Positions 1 through 8,135 of a stretch of DNA of 64,000 bases are shown piece by piece (the first letter of the stretch is position 1; each line of letters begins with the position of its first letter). Source of the DNA: Chitinophagaceae bacterium (GTDB lineage Bacteria; Bacteroidota; Bacteroidia; Cytophagales; Cytophagaceae); the NCBI GenBank assembly GCA_028288365.1, contig JAQBNU010000093.1, positions 1 through 64,000 on the forward strand, written 5' to 3'. The notes below the pieces were generated by a model, which did not search any database, was not told where the DNA came from, and saw only the letters and a program-made list of their open reading frames with translations. Position numbers and translations under genes: made by a program.

Positions 1-51
1 CCATGCGGCCAATGTGGCAATGCTGAAAATGATCTTTTTTAGGAGTCTCAT
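1..51 (-). CDS. Start of a secreted protein (partial, runs off the window)
   Basis: Reading the minus strand from the ATG at 51 gives MRLLKKIIFSIATLAAW, 17 residues before the window edge. Two or three positive residues followed by a hydrophobic run look like the n- and h-regions of a signal peptide, so the product is probably exported. The ATG overlaps the hisS stop codon (TGA at 48-50), an ATGA-type overlap that suggests translational coupling to hisS. The rest of the protein lies outside the window and its function cannot be judged. Confidence 0.55.
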   Translation of the reverse strand, partial: MRLLKKIIFSIATLAAW

Positions 52-1424
52 GAGCTGATGGTTTTAATGATACCGTCCAAATCCAAAGATTCTTGCGAAC
101 CCGTAATTAGATTTTTCAAAGTATAACGCTGGTTTTTGATTTCGTCAGATCCAATAATGATGGCATATGGTATGTGTTTACCGTCTGCGTAGCTGAGTTG
201 TTTTTTTATTTTGCTGGCCTCCGGATATACTTCACTGTATATACCTTTGAGTCTTAAAAGGTAGGTGATTTTTTGCCCTTCTGCAAGACTTTCAGGGTCA
301 AAATGGCAAACCAATACTTTTGTGGCTTCGACCTGAAGTTGTGAGAAAAGTCCCAGTTCATCCATGACATCGTAAATGCGGTCAATTCCAAAGGAGATCC
401 CCACTCCCGATAAATTGGGTTGACCAAATACGCCCGTCAGGTTGTCGTAGCGTCCTCCTCCGGAGATGCTACCGATAGAGACATTCAAGGCTTTGACTTC
501 TATAATAGCACCGGTATAATAACTTAATCCGCGTGCGAGTGTAAAATCTATTTCTACAAATTCATCCGGAGTAGTTCCTGTGAACTGCGTGTAGTAAGTG
601 AAGATATCTCGCATTTCTTGTATGCCTTGCAAGCCTAATGCATTGCCTTGAAGAAAGCGTTCTACTTGTTCTAATTTCTCCAGATTACTTCCTTTAAAAT
701 TCATTAAAGGAAGAAGCTTGTCGACAGCGGCTGATGAAAAGCCTCTTTGATTCAATTCTTTTACTACCTCGTCCCAGCCAATTTTATCCAGTTTATCAAT
801 GGCTACGCAAAGGTCTGTTTCCTGACCAGGATGTCCGCAGGCTTCGGCAATGGCTGCGAGTATTTTGCGGTTGTTGAGTTTGACTTTGTAGGCAGAGATG
901 CCGAGTTTCTCCAATACTTCTTTGAGCATGCATAGAATTTCTGCTTCACACAATAAAGAATCTGTCCCTACAACATCGGCGTCGCATTGGTAGAATTCAC
1001 GGTAACGGCCCTTTTGAGGACGATCGGCTCTCCATACCGGTTGTATCTGGTAACGTTTAAATGGAAAGACCAATTCATGCCTGTTCATGGCGACATATCT
1101 TGCAAAAGGTACGGTTAGATCATAACGCAGGGCTTTTTCAGATATTTGAGGAGTGAGTTTTTTATATCCTTCTGAGATGTCCTCTGGTTTTACGCCAGAC
1201 ATAAAATCTCCTGAATTCAATATCTTAAAAATCAATTGATCGCCTTCATCGCCATATTTTCCGGTCAATACGGATAGGTTTTCCATGGAAGGAGTTTCTA
1301 AAGGCAAAAAACCATATACCTGATATACCTTTTTAATGGTATTGGTAATGTGATTGCGTCTAAGCATTTTATCGGGACCGAAATCCCTGGTACCTTTTGG
1401 AATAGAAGGTTTTCCCTGACTCAT
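48..1424 (-). CDS. hisS: Histidyl-tRNA synthetase
   Basis: Charges tRNA-His with histidine in the cytoplasm. The 458-residue length fits a class II HisRS. Class II signatures are visible: the N-terminal KGTRDFGP, the motif 2 region with RYDLTVPFARYVA and RADRPQKGRYREFYQCD, the histidine-binding ARGLSYYTG, and motif 3 GGGRYDNL, followed by a C-terminal anticodon-binding domain (about residues 365-458). The start MSQGKPSIPKGTRDF is the usual Bacteroidota form. It is transcribed away from the small gene at 1559 and overlaps the next minus-strand gene by four bases. Function is secure from family motifs. Confidence 0.97.
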   Translation of the reverse strand: MSQGKPSIPKGTRDFGPDKMLRRNHITNTIKKVYQVYGFLPLETPSMENLSVLTGKYGDEGDQLIFKILNSGDFMSGVKPEDISEGYKKLTPQISEKALRYDLTVPFARYVAMNRHELVFPFKRYQIQPVWRADRPQKGRYREFYQCDADVVGTDSLLCEAEILCMLKEVLEKLGISAYKVKLNNRKILAAIAEACGHPGQETDLCVAIDKLDKIGWDEVVKELNQRGFSSAAVDKLLPLMNFKGSNLEKLEQVERFLQGNALGLQGIQEMRDIFTYYTQFTGTTPDEFVEIDFTLARGLSYYTGAIIEVKALNVSIGSISGGGRYDNLTGVFGQPNLSGVGISFGIDRIYDVMDELGLFSQLQVEATKVLVCHFDPESLAEGQKITYLLRLKGIYSEVYPEASKIKKQLSYADGKHIPYAIIIGSDEIKNQRYTLKNLITGSQESLDLDGIIKTISS

Positions 1425-1521
1425 TGTGGATTATTTTGTCAAAAATAAGAAAATTGATGGGGTTTAGGGAACAGATTTTTATTTTTTAGAGGATTTATTT
1501 TTTTAAAAAGAGATATTCTGC

Positions 1522-1529
1522 TACATTTG
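1522..1529 (+). promoter_or_regulatory. Bacteroidota-type -7 box before the 48-residue gene
   Basis: TACATTTG matches the TAnnTTTG -7 consensus used by the Bacteroidota housekeeping sigma factor. It lies 30 bases before the ATG at 1559. The upstream DNA is T-rich, but a clean -33 TTG at the right spacing is not obvious. Confidence 0.5.
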
Positions 1530-1558
1530 CAGTCCTTGAAACATAAGAATTTACAGTC

Positions 1559-1705
1559 ATGGGTGTTACTAGATTAAAAAGAAAAGAAAAAAGAAATAGA
1601 GCTATCGCTACTAATAAAGTTAACGATATCAAAGTATTGACTAGAAAGCCTGTCATCAAAAAAGTAGATGTTCAGGACCTACTGAAAGCAGCTGCTGCGA
1701 AGTAG
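1559..1705 (+). CDS. Small basic conserved-type protein, 48 residues
   Basis: The ATG at 1559 opens a 48-codon frame beginning MGVTRLKRKEKRNRAIATNK and ending DLLKAAAAK, stop TAG 1703-1705. It is very rich in Lys and Arg in the first half and has no signal peptide or membrane segment, which suggests a nucleic-acid- or ribosome-associated protein (inference). I recall similar short MGVTRLKRK-type proteins in other Bacteroidota, but no function I can name. It has a TAnnTTTG box upstream and a strong terminator directly downstream, so it looks like a self-contained transcription unit. It is easily missed because it is under 60 residues. Confidence 0.75.
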   Translation: MGVTRLKRKEKRNRAIATNKVNDIKVLTRKPVIKKVDVQDLLKAAAAK

Positions 1706-1731
1706 TCCTTTTGTAGTTGAAAGCATTGGAA

Positions 1732-1760
1732 AGACTGCCTATTAGGCGGTCTTTTTCTTT
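1732..1760 (+). terminator. Rho-independent terminator of the 48-residue gene
   Basis: AGACTGCCT (1732-1740) pairs with AGGCGGTCT (1744-1752) around a 3-base loop, with one G-T wobble, and is followed by a T-rich tract. Confidence 0.85.
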
Positions 1761-1846
1761 TTGTACAAACGTACTGTGTCACATTTTCCACAGTGATCGT
1801 TGATGTTTTGAATGAGGAATATACACGCTATTCCTATAATTTTCCC

Positions 1847-1854
1847 TACATTTG
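1847..1854 (+). promoter_or_regulatory. -7 box for the resorcinol-lipid operon
   Basis: TACATTTG again matches TAnnTTTG and lies 17 bases before the ATG at 1872, giving a short leader. It is the only good promoter box seen ahead of the ten-gene operon that starts here. No convincing -33 element was found. Confidence 0.5.
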
Positions 1855-1871
1855 TATAAATTGGTTTTGCT

Positions 1872-2357
1872 ATGGGGAATCGTTTTTTACCTTTTGTGTT
1901 ATTCTTCTTGATCTGTTGGAATGCTGCAGCACAAAGTTCTTCAAAAATAGACCGGTCATCTTTTTATGCGGCGCTATCAAATGGAGACATGGACAAACTG
2001 AATGATCAGCTAAAAAAAATAACCGGATCGTCGTTTGAAGAAAAAAATGCGTTCACTGGAGTGTTGAAAATGCGAAAGGCGGAGTTTGCAAAGGGTTTGA
2101 AAACCAAGTTGGATTTATTTAAATCTGGTGGAGCTCAGCTGGAAGATGAAATAGCAAAGCATAAATCAAATGGTGAATACAGATTTTTGAGATTGATCAT
2201 ACAGGAAAATGCACCTGCCATTCTCAATTACAACGACAATATAGAAGAAGATGCAAAAATGGTAAGAGCATCTTATCCTAAATTACCCAAAGAAACACAA
2301 GCCGCAATATTGGATTATTGCAAACGATCTAAAGTGCTTAAGGCGCAGAATTTCTGA
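1872..2357 (+). CDS. Secreted protein of unknown function, first gene of the resorcinol-lipid operon
   Basis: A 161-residue protein with a clear signal peptide (MGNRFLPFVLFFLICWNAAA, cleavage probably near AAAQS), so it is likely periplasmic. The mature part is helical, charged and cysteine-free; it contains no catalytic motif I recognise. It sits 12 bases upstream of darA in the same direction and behind the operon's likely promoter, so it is presumably co-expressed with resorcinol-lipid synthesis. A periplasmic accessory or lipid-carrier role is possible but only an inference from position. Confidence 0.8.
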   Translation: MGNRFLPFVLFFLICWNAAAQSSSKIDRSSFYAALSNGDMDKLNDQLKKITGSSFEEKNAFTGVLKMRKAEFAKGLKTKLDLFKSGGAQLEDEIAKHKSNGEYRFLRLIIQENAPAILNYNDNIEEDAKMVRASYPKLPKETQAAILDYCKRSKVLKAQNF

Positions 2358-2369
2358 TTTAAAAAACAG

Positions 2370-3272
2370 ATGAATAAAAAAGTACTCATCGTATATTATA
2401 CTCAGTCTGGTCAACTGCAAGAAATTGTAGAAAGCTTTGCCGCACCATTTGTCAAAGACAGTGGTGTAGTAGTGGAGACCCTGAGAATTTACCCGCAGCA
2501 CGATTTCGCTTTTCCCTGGACAAGCGATCGTTTTTTTGATGCGATGCCTGAAAGTGTGAGCGGGAAACCTTTAACGCTTCAACCTCTTTCTTTCAAAGAA
2601 CAATCGTACGACTTAATTGTTATTGCTTATCAGCCGTGGTTCTTATCTCCAAGCATACCGACGACCTCCCTGTTGCACGATGCGACTTTTAAAAAGCTGC
2701 TTGCCAACACGCCGGTTGTAACGCTGATTGGCGCGAGAAACATGTGGCTCAATGCGCAGGAGAAAATTAAAAAACTATTGACCGATGCAGGCGCTCGTTT
2801 GGTGGGCAACATTGCATTGGTAGATAAGAATGGTAATCTCATCAGTGCTGTTACTATTCTGCATTGGATGCTTACCGGACGCAAGGATAAAAAGTACGGC
2901 ATATTCCCCATTCCAGGTGTAGCAGAAAAAGACATTCAGGGCGCACATGTTTTTGGTTCGGTTGTTTTGCAACATTTATCTCAGGGAAACCTGGAAACCT
3001 TACAACCCGATCTTGTAAAAACGAAAGCGACGGAAGTAGATTCAGACTTGATGTTTATTGAACAGAGAGCCGGACGTTTGTTTTCTATATGGAGCGGTAT
3101 CATCACGAAAACAAAAAATAGAAAAGCATGGTTGGTGGTGTTTAAGTATTACTTATTGGTGGCCTTGTTTATCGTGGCACCAATTGTGTTGCTGATTAAC
3201 AATATACTTTTCCGACCATTTGTCGGAAAAAGTATCAGAAGAAAAAAGGAATATTATTTAGGAGTGAATTAA
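2370..3272 (+). CDS. darA: Dialkylresorcinol condensing enzyme DarA
   Basis: DarA proteins take the product of the ketosynthase DarB and a second acyl chain and close the ring that becomes a 2,5-dialkylresorcinol, the lipid half of flexirubin pigments. The N-terminus KVLIVYYTQSGQ is the flavodoxin-like beta-alpha start typical of DarA, and the 300-residue length fits. The C-terminus has one hydrophobic segment (about residues 255-280) followed by a basic tail, suggesting membrane attachment. darB follows after two bases. The pairing with DarB is the strongest support for the assignment. Confidence 0.88.
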   Translation: MNKKVLIVYYTQSGQLQEIVESFAAPFVKDSGVVVETLRIYPQHDFAFPWTSDRFFDAMPESVSGKPLTLQPLSFKEQSYDLIVIAYQPWFLSPSIPTTSLLHDATFKKLLANTPVVTLIGARNMWLNAQEKIKKLLTDAGARLVGNIALVDKNGNLISAVTILHWMLTGRKDKKYGIFPIPGVAEKDIQGAHVFGSVVLQHLSQGNLETLQPDLVKTKATEVDSDLMFIEQRAGRLFSIWSGIITKTKNRKAWLVVFKYYLLVALFIVAPIVLLINNILFRPFVGKSIRRKKEYYLGVN

Positions 3273-3274
3273 AT

Positions 3275-4417
3275 ATGTCTAATCACGTTTACATTACAAA
3301 ATCAGCAAAGTTTTTTCCCAACTCGCCTATTTCCAATGACGAAATGGAAGACTACTTAGGCTTGATTAACGATAAAGCTTCCAAATCAAAACGCATCATA
3401 CTTAGAAACAATGGCATCAAACGTCGCTTTTATGCTATTGATAAGAATGGACAACATACACATACCAATTCGCAAATGACGGCACTTGCGGTAAGAGCAT
3501 TGTTCGACAATGCTGCTGCGTTGAAATCTATCGATCTTTTATCTTGCGGAACGTCTACTCCTGATCAAATGATGCCTTCTCATGGTGTCATGGTACATGG
3601 ATGGTTGCCCGAAACAAATGCCATTGAAGTGGTTTCTCCTTCGGGCGTTTGTTGTGCAGGCATGCACGCGTTCAAGTACGCTTACATGTCTATCAAACTG
3701 GGTGATGCGAAAATGGCTGTGGCTACAGGTTCCGAGCGTTTGTCAAGAGTACTGAGAGGAGATGTGTTTGAAGAAGAGTCTAAAAAAATGGAAGCATTGG
3801 AAGGCAATGGATATGTGGGTTTTGAAAAAGACTTTTTGCGTTGGATGCTTTCAGATGGTGCGGGTGCTTTTTTATTATCCAATGAAAAAAATGAGAACGA
3901 TATCAGCCTTCGCATTGAATGGTTGGAAGGCGTTTCTTATGCGCACGAAATCAAACCGTGCATGTACATGGCCAGTGAAAAACTGGAAGATGGAAACATT
4001 AAAAGTTACATGGATTATAGTCCACAGGAAATCATTGATGGTTCTATCCTGAGTATTAAACAAGACGTAAAATTATTAGGTGAGTACATTGTTCCTTTGG
4101 GTTTTGATAAATTGAAATTGATCTTTGAGAAAAGAAACATGACAGTTGATCAGATCGATTATTTTTTACCTCACATGTCCAGCGAATTTTTCAGGAGTAA
4201 AATCTCTGAAAAACTGGAAGAGAATGGAATGGCTATTCCACAAGAAAGATGGTTCACTAATTTGAGTTCCGTTGGAAACGTAGGTGCCGGATCTATTTAT
4301 ATGATGGTAGAAGAATTGATGTACAGTGGTAAGTTGCAAAAAGGACAAACCATTTTATTAGCAGTACCTGAAAGTTCAAGATTCTCTTATATGTTTGGAT
4401 TGTTAACCGTGTGTTGA
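3275..4417 (+). CDS. darB: Ketosynthase DarB (KAS III-like)
   Basis: A 380-residue thiolase-fold ketosynthase of the FabH/KAS III type. The nucleophilic cysteine lies in SGVCCAGMHAFKYA, the histidine in FLPHMSSEF and the asparagine in NLSSVGNVGAGS, so the Cys-His-Asn triad is intact. In dialkylresorcinol synthesis DarB makes the first C-C bond between an acyl thioester and a beta-ketoacyl partner, supplying DarA. It lies two bases after darA and one base before the next gene, implying coupled translation. Confidence 0.9.
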   Translation: MSNHVYITKSAKFFPNSPISNDEMEDYLGLINDKASKSKRIILRNNGIKRRFYAIDKNGQHTHTNSQMTALAVRALFDNAAALKSIDLLSCGTSTPDQMMPSHGVMVHGWLPETNAIEVVSPSGVCCAGMHAFKYAYMSIKLGDAKMAVATGSERLSRVLRGDVFEEESKKMEALEGNGYVGFEKDFLRWMLSDGAGAFLLSNEKNENDISLRIEWLEGVSYAHEIKPCMYMASEKLEDGNIKSYMDYSPQEIIDGSILSIKQDVKLLGEYIVPLGFDKLKLIFEKRNMTVDQIDYFLPHMSSEFFRSKISEKLEENGMAIPQERWFTNLSSVGNVGAGSIYMMVEELMYSGKLQKGQTILLAVPESSRFSYMFGLLTVC

Positions 4418-4418
4418 T

Positions 4419-4826
4419 ATGAAAAAAAACGAATTGCCGCAGGACCCCAGTGTACTGGATAAGTTTACCAAAGACTTATGCTATGTAGTAGATGAATCCG
4501 GTAACTACACCACCGGACTCAGCAGAGGGTGGGAAGTAAAAGCAGCAGCACTTGATCTGGCCTGGGACGACATCAAAGAACGCACAGAAGACGCCAGACA
4601 AAGGGCATTGAAAGGGGACGTAAGCCCCTTGTTGTTTTTTATGGAATTGAAACTCATGGATCTTGATACACTCGCAGGGTATTCCGGTTTTTGGAAATGG
4701 CAAATTAAAAGACACATGAAGCCAGCTGTTTTTAATCGGTTATCAGAAAAAAAACTAAAACGTTACGCGGATATCTTTGAAGTATCTGTTTCTGATTTTA
4801 AAAATGTAAAGGCGAATGAAGATTAA
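4419..4826 (+). CDS. Unknown protein of the resorcinol-lipid operon, 135 residues
   Basis: A soluble, Trp- and charge-rich protein without signal peptide or membrane segment. I recognise no catalytic motif. The C-terminal third (NRLSEKKLKRYADIFEVSVSDFKNVK) looks like a small helical region, and the middle contains a PLLFFMELKLMDLDTLAG helix-like stretch. It starts one base after darB and overlaps the following BtrH-like gene by 11 bases, so tight stoichiometric co-expression is likely. I recall similar small proteins beside darB in other flexirubin-type loci; function unknown. Confidence 0.8.
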   Translation: MKKNELPQDPSVLDKFTKDLCYVVDESGNYTTGLSRGWEVKAAALDLAWDDIKERTEDARQRALKGDVSPLLFFMELKLMDLDTLAGYSGFWKWQIKRHMKPAVFNRLSEKKLKRYADIFEVSVSDFKNVKANED

Positions 4827-5826
4827 TTTCGAACACGTTCAATCTGCGCACTGCGAAAATGGAGTGACCTCAAACTTGTTGAAGTTTGCAGGTGTAGAGA
4901 AGATCAGCGAACCGCTGGCATTTGGAATAGGCTCCGGTTTATTTTATATCTACATTCCTTTATTGAAAGTGAACAACGGTCCGGCGATTTCATTTCGTAC
5001 GATGCCTGGACTTATTTTTAAACGCACTTGCAATGCCTTAGGTATTCCTGTGGTGCGTAAAACATTCCGTTCACCAGAAAAAGCCGAACAGTTTTTAAAC
5101 GAATGCATACAAGCCGGACAGCCCGTGGGTTGCCAGGTGGGTGTGTATTACCTGACTTATTTCCCTAAAGAATATCGTTTTCATTTCAACGCGCACAACC
5201 TGGTTGTTTTTGGAAAAGAAGAAGATAATTACCTGATCAGTGATCCGGTGATGGAGACTGTTACTACCTTGACGTCATTTGAATTGGATCGCGTGCGTTT
5301 TGCCAAAGGCGTATTGGCTCCGAAAGGACAATTGTATTATCCAAGCGCCAAACGTGAGGTCACGGAAGAGCAAATTAAAACAGCCATCAAAAGCGGCATC
5401 AAACGAAACGTTCGCGACATGCTGTATATACCTGGTCCTGTAGTAGGAGTAGCCGGTATCAAATATACCGCCAATAAAATCAAGAAGTGGAGAGATAAAC
5501 TGGGTTTGAAACAATCTGGTACGTACCTCGCACAACTGGTGCGCATGCAGGAAGAGATTGGTACAGGCGGCGGCGGTTTTCGTTTTATGTACGGCGCTTT
5601 TTTGCAACAGGCACATGCCTATCATCCACATGATACCTTGTTGACTGTAGCCGAAGATTTCACCAAAGCGGGAGATCTTTGGAGATCGGCAGCTGTGCAG
5701 GCTGCAGGGATTTACAAAGGAAGATTGGGTTCTCAGCAGGATTTCAATGACATGGGTGATTACCTATTGGAGATTGCAGAGATTGAAAAGAAAGCATTCA
5801 AGGATTTGTCAAAACTGAAATGGTAA
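4816..5826 (+). CDS. BtrH N-terminal-domain protein (papain-like fold)
   Basis: A 336-residue protein whose first half resembles the BtrH_N family: a cysteine in AHCENGVTSNLL near residue 13, a conserved glycine block (FGIGSGLFYIY), then a histidine (FNAHNLVVFG) and aspartate (YLISDPV) as in papain-like acyltransferases. BtrH itself transfers an acyl-amino-acid side chain from an acyl carrier protein in butirosin synthesis. Here, with an ACP and ketosynthases in the operon, an acyl-transfer role on a thioester is plausible but unproven. The C-terminal half is helical. The start overlaps the previous gene by 11 bases. Confidence 0.75.
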   Translation: MKINFEHVQSAHCENGVTSNLLKFAGVEKISEPLAFGIGSGLFYIYIPLLKVNNGPAISFRTMPGLIFKRTCNALGIPVVRKTFRSPEKAEQFLNECIQAGQPVGCQVGVYYLTYFPKEYRFHFNAHNLVVFGKEEDNYLISDPVMETVTTLTSFELDRVRFAKGVLAPKGQLYYPSAKREVTEEQIKTAIKSGIKRNVRDMLYIPGPVVGVAGIKYTANKIKKWRDKLGLKQSGTYLAQLVRMQEEIGTGGGGFRFMYGAFLQQAHAYHPHDTLLTVAEDFTKAGDLWRSAAVQAAGIYKGRLGSQQDFNDMGDYLLEIAEIEKKAFKDLSKLKW

Positions 5827-5830
5827 TTCG

Positions 5831-6580
5831 ATGAGCAATTTAGCATTGTCTGTTAATAACCTGAGTTTTCGGTATGCCGGACAAGCGAAAGATTGTGTTC
5901 ACGATTTGAGTTTTGAAATATTTGTGGGAGAGCGTTTCGGCTTGTTCGGCCCTAATGGTGCTGGAAAGACGACATTGATGTCTTTGATGGTAGGTTTATT
6001 GAAAGTGAAAGAAGGAAAAATTCTTTTATTGGATAAAGATCTGGCAACAGAAAAAAAAGCCATCAAACATTTTATAGGTTACGTTCCTCAGGATTTTGCT
6101 TTCTATCCGGAATTAAGCCCGGTAGAAAATTTAGATTTTTTTGGTGCATGGTCCGGACTTGATAAACGGACCGTCAAAGAAAGAACGGCATCGTTGTTAG
6201 AGGTATTGGGTTTAACCGATGTAGCGCATAAACCAGTGAAGCAATTTTCCGGCGGTATGAAGCGCAGAGTGAATCTTGCCATTGGTGTGATTCATGAACC
6301 GCAGGTTTTGTTTTTAGATGAACCCACAGTAGGTGTAGATGTACAAACTCGCCACGCGATCATTGATTATTTGAAAGTATTGAATGCACAAGGGACAACG
6401 CTTGTATACACTTCCCATCATTTGAAAGAAGCAGAAGATTTATGCGAACGTGTCGCATTAATTGATAGAGGAGAGATGGTGGCCTACGATCACCTGGATC
6501 AGTTGCTGCAACGTCATGGCGACAACAGCGGACTGGAAGATTTGTTTTTAAAATTGACAGGCAGCGCTTACAGAGATTAA
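5831..6580 (+). CDS. ABC transporter ATP-binding protein
   Basis: A 249-residue single ABC domain with Walker A GPNGAGKTT, Q-loop VPQDFAFYPEL, signature FSGGMKRR, Walker B VLFLDEPTVGVD and H-loop TSHHLKEAE. This is the CcmA/DrrA-like class that works with ABC-2 permeases. It lies four bases after the BtrH-like gene and two before the permease, so the pair probably exports or flips the lipid, or an intermediate, made by the operon (inference from context). Confidence 0.92.
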   Translation: MSNLALSVNNLSFRYAGQAKDCVHDLSFEIFVGERFGLFGPNGAGKTTLMSLMVGLLKVKEGKILLLDKDLATEKKAIKHFIGYVPQDFAFYPELSPVENLDFFGAWSGLDKRTVKERTASLLEVLGLTDVAHKPVKQFSGGMKRRVNLAIGVIHEPQVLFLDEPTVGVDVQTRHAIIDYLKVLNAQGTTLVYTSHHLKEAEDLCERVALIDRGEMVAYDHLDQLLQRHGDNSGLEDLFLKLTGSAYRD

Positions 6581-6582
6581 TC

Positions 6583-7857
6583 ATGTATAAATTCACCGCA
6601 TCCATCACCAAAGAATTAAGACTACTGTCAAGAGATAGAGTGGGCTTGATGATTATGTTCGCGATGCCCATCCTGTTGGTGCTTTTGATTACCAGCATTC
6701 AGATCAGTGCATTTGAATTGGTCAACAACAGCAAGGTAAAAGTCTTGTTGTGCAACAAAGATAAAGGTAAAGGAAGCCAGGAGTTTTTATCCTACCTCAA
6801 CGAAGTCGGTCGCTTTGATTTGGTGAATATTGATATGACCGATCGCAATGTCGGAGATCAGATGAATGATCACGATGCCTTTGTTGCGCTTTATATCCCG
6901 GAAGGTTTTTCAGAACAAATAGCAAAGAAAGCATCTTACAGTGCGGACAAGGCATTGGTAGAATTTGGGATCAACGAAGTTTCCGATACACTGCGCATGG
7001 TAAATGTTGATTCACTTACGATTTATTTCCATCCAGTCTTGCAACAATCGTTGCGCCGTTCCATACAAGGCGCATTGAAAAGTGTCGTGCAACTGGTAGA
7101 AAGTAAATCAATGCTCAATGCATTGTATTTCTCCATCAATAATAAACCGATGCCCGCTTCGTTTGAAAAAGAATTGTTCAACAATCAGATCGGCATCAGA
7201 GAAAAAACGACTTCTCACAATGGAAGCAGAACCATTCCGAATGCCGCACAACATAATGTTCCGGCCTGGACGATCTTTGCCATGTTCTTTATGGTGATTT
7301 CTTTGGGAGGGAATGTGGTGAAAGAAAAATTGAGCGGAAGTTTTGTTCGACTGAAAATACTGCCGACAAATTTTATCATTGGTTTACTTTCCAAACAGCT
7401 CTTGTATTTGTTAGTCGCCATGAGTCAGGTGCTGGTGATTTTTTCCATGGGTGTATTCTTATTTCCTCACATTGGATTACCGGCTTTAAATATTCCGCAT
7501 GATTGGTTGGCTCTCATTGTGGTCTCACTTATCTGCGGCATGAGTGCCATTAGTTATGCATTGTGCATTGGTGTGTTTGCGAAGACGCAGGAACAAGCCA
7601 ATGGTTTTGGAGCGATATCGGTTGTGATTTTAGCAACGATAGGAGGAATATTAGTTCCCAGTTTTGCGATGCCCAAATCGTTTCAATTCTTTATGAATTT
7701 ATCTCCATTACATTGGTGTCTGGAAGCTTATTATGGTTTGTTTTTGGAAGGTGGCAAATTGAGTGATCTTACATCCAGCGTGCTGCCATTGATAGCGAGC
7801 ATCATTGTGTTACAAACCATTGCTTTGATAGGACTTAAAAGGAAAAATTTAATTTAA
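6583..7857 (+). CDS. ABC-2 type transporter permease
   Basis: A 424-residue integral membrane protein with one membrane helix near residues 20-42, a soluble extracytoplasmic domain of about 180 residues, and five or six hydrophobic segments from about 232 to the end. This is the layout of ABC-2 permeases with a large loop (YhhJ/DrrB-like). It follows its ATPase after two bases and precedes the acyl carrier protein by eight, so it is the membrane half of the exporter in the resorcinol-lipid operon. The substrate is not shown by the sequence. Confidence 0.9.
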   Translation: MYKFTASITKELRLLSRDRVGLMIMFAMPILLVLLITSIQISAFELVNNSKVKVLLCNKDKGKGSQEFLSYLNEVGRFDLVNIDMTDRNVGDQMNDHDAFVALYIPEGFSEQIAKKASYSADKALVEFGINEVSDTLRMVNVDSLTIYFHPVLQQSLRRSIQGALKSVVQLVESKSMLNALYFSINNKPMPASFEKELFNNQIGIREKTTSHNGSRTIPNAAQHNVPAWTIFAMFFMVISLGGNVVKEKLSGSFVRLKILPTNFIIGLLSKQLLYLLVAMSQVLVIFSMGVFLFPHIGLPALNIPHDWLALIVVSLICGMSAISYALCIGVFAKTQEQANGFGAISVVILATIGGILVPSFAMPKSFQFFMNLSPLHWCLEAYYGLFLEGGKLSDLTSSVLPLIASIIVLQTIALIGLKRKNLI

Positions 7858-7865
7858 TAGAAATA

Positions 7866-8129
7866 ATGGAAAACGAAGAATTGAAACACAAGCTGAAAGA
7901 ACAGATCATTAAATATTTGAACCTGTTGGAAAAAACTCCCGCAGACATCAAAGATGATCAGGTGTTGTTTGGCGAAGAACTAGGACTAGATTCTATTGAT
8001 TCTGTGGAATTGATTGTGTTGTTGGAAAGAGAATACGGAATCAAAATCAAAGATCCGAAAGAAGGTAGAAAAGTATTGGTGGATGTCAACACCATGGCTG
8101 ATTATATCAAAGAACACAGAACAAGATAA
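7866..8129 (+). CDS. Acyl carrier protein
   Basis: An 87-residue ACP with the phosphopantetheine attachment motif LGLDSIDSVEL (Ser43). It would carry the growing acyl chain as a thioester for the two ketosynthase-type proteins immediately downstream. It is not the housekeeping acpP by context, because it sits inside the specialised operon between the ABC permease and the ketosynthase. The start ATG at 7866 is eight bases after the permease stop. Confidence 0.93.
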   Translation: MENEELKHKLKEQIIKYLNLLEKTPADIKDDQVLFGEELGLDSIDSVELIVLLEREYGIKIKDPKEGRKVLVDVNTMADYIKEHRTR

Positions 8130-8135
8130 TTTATT

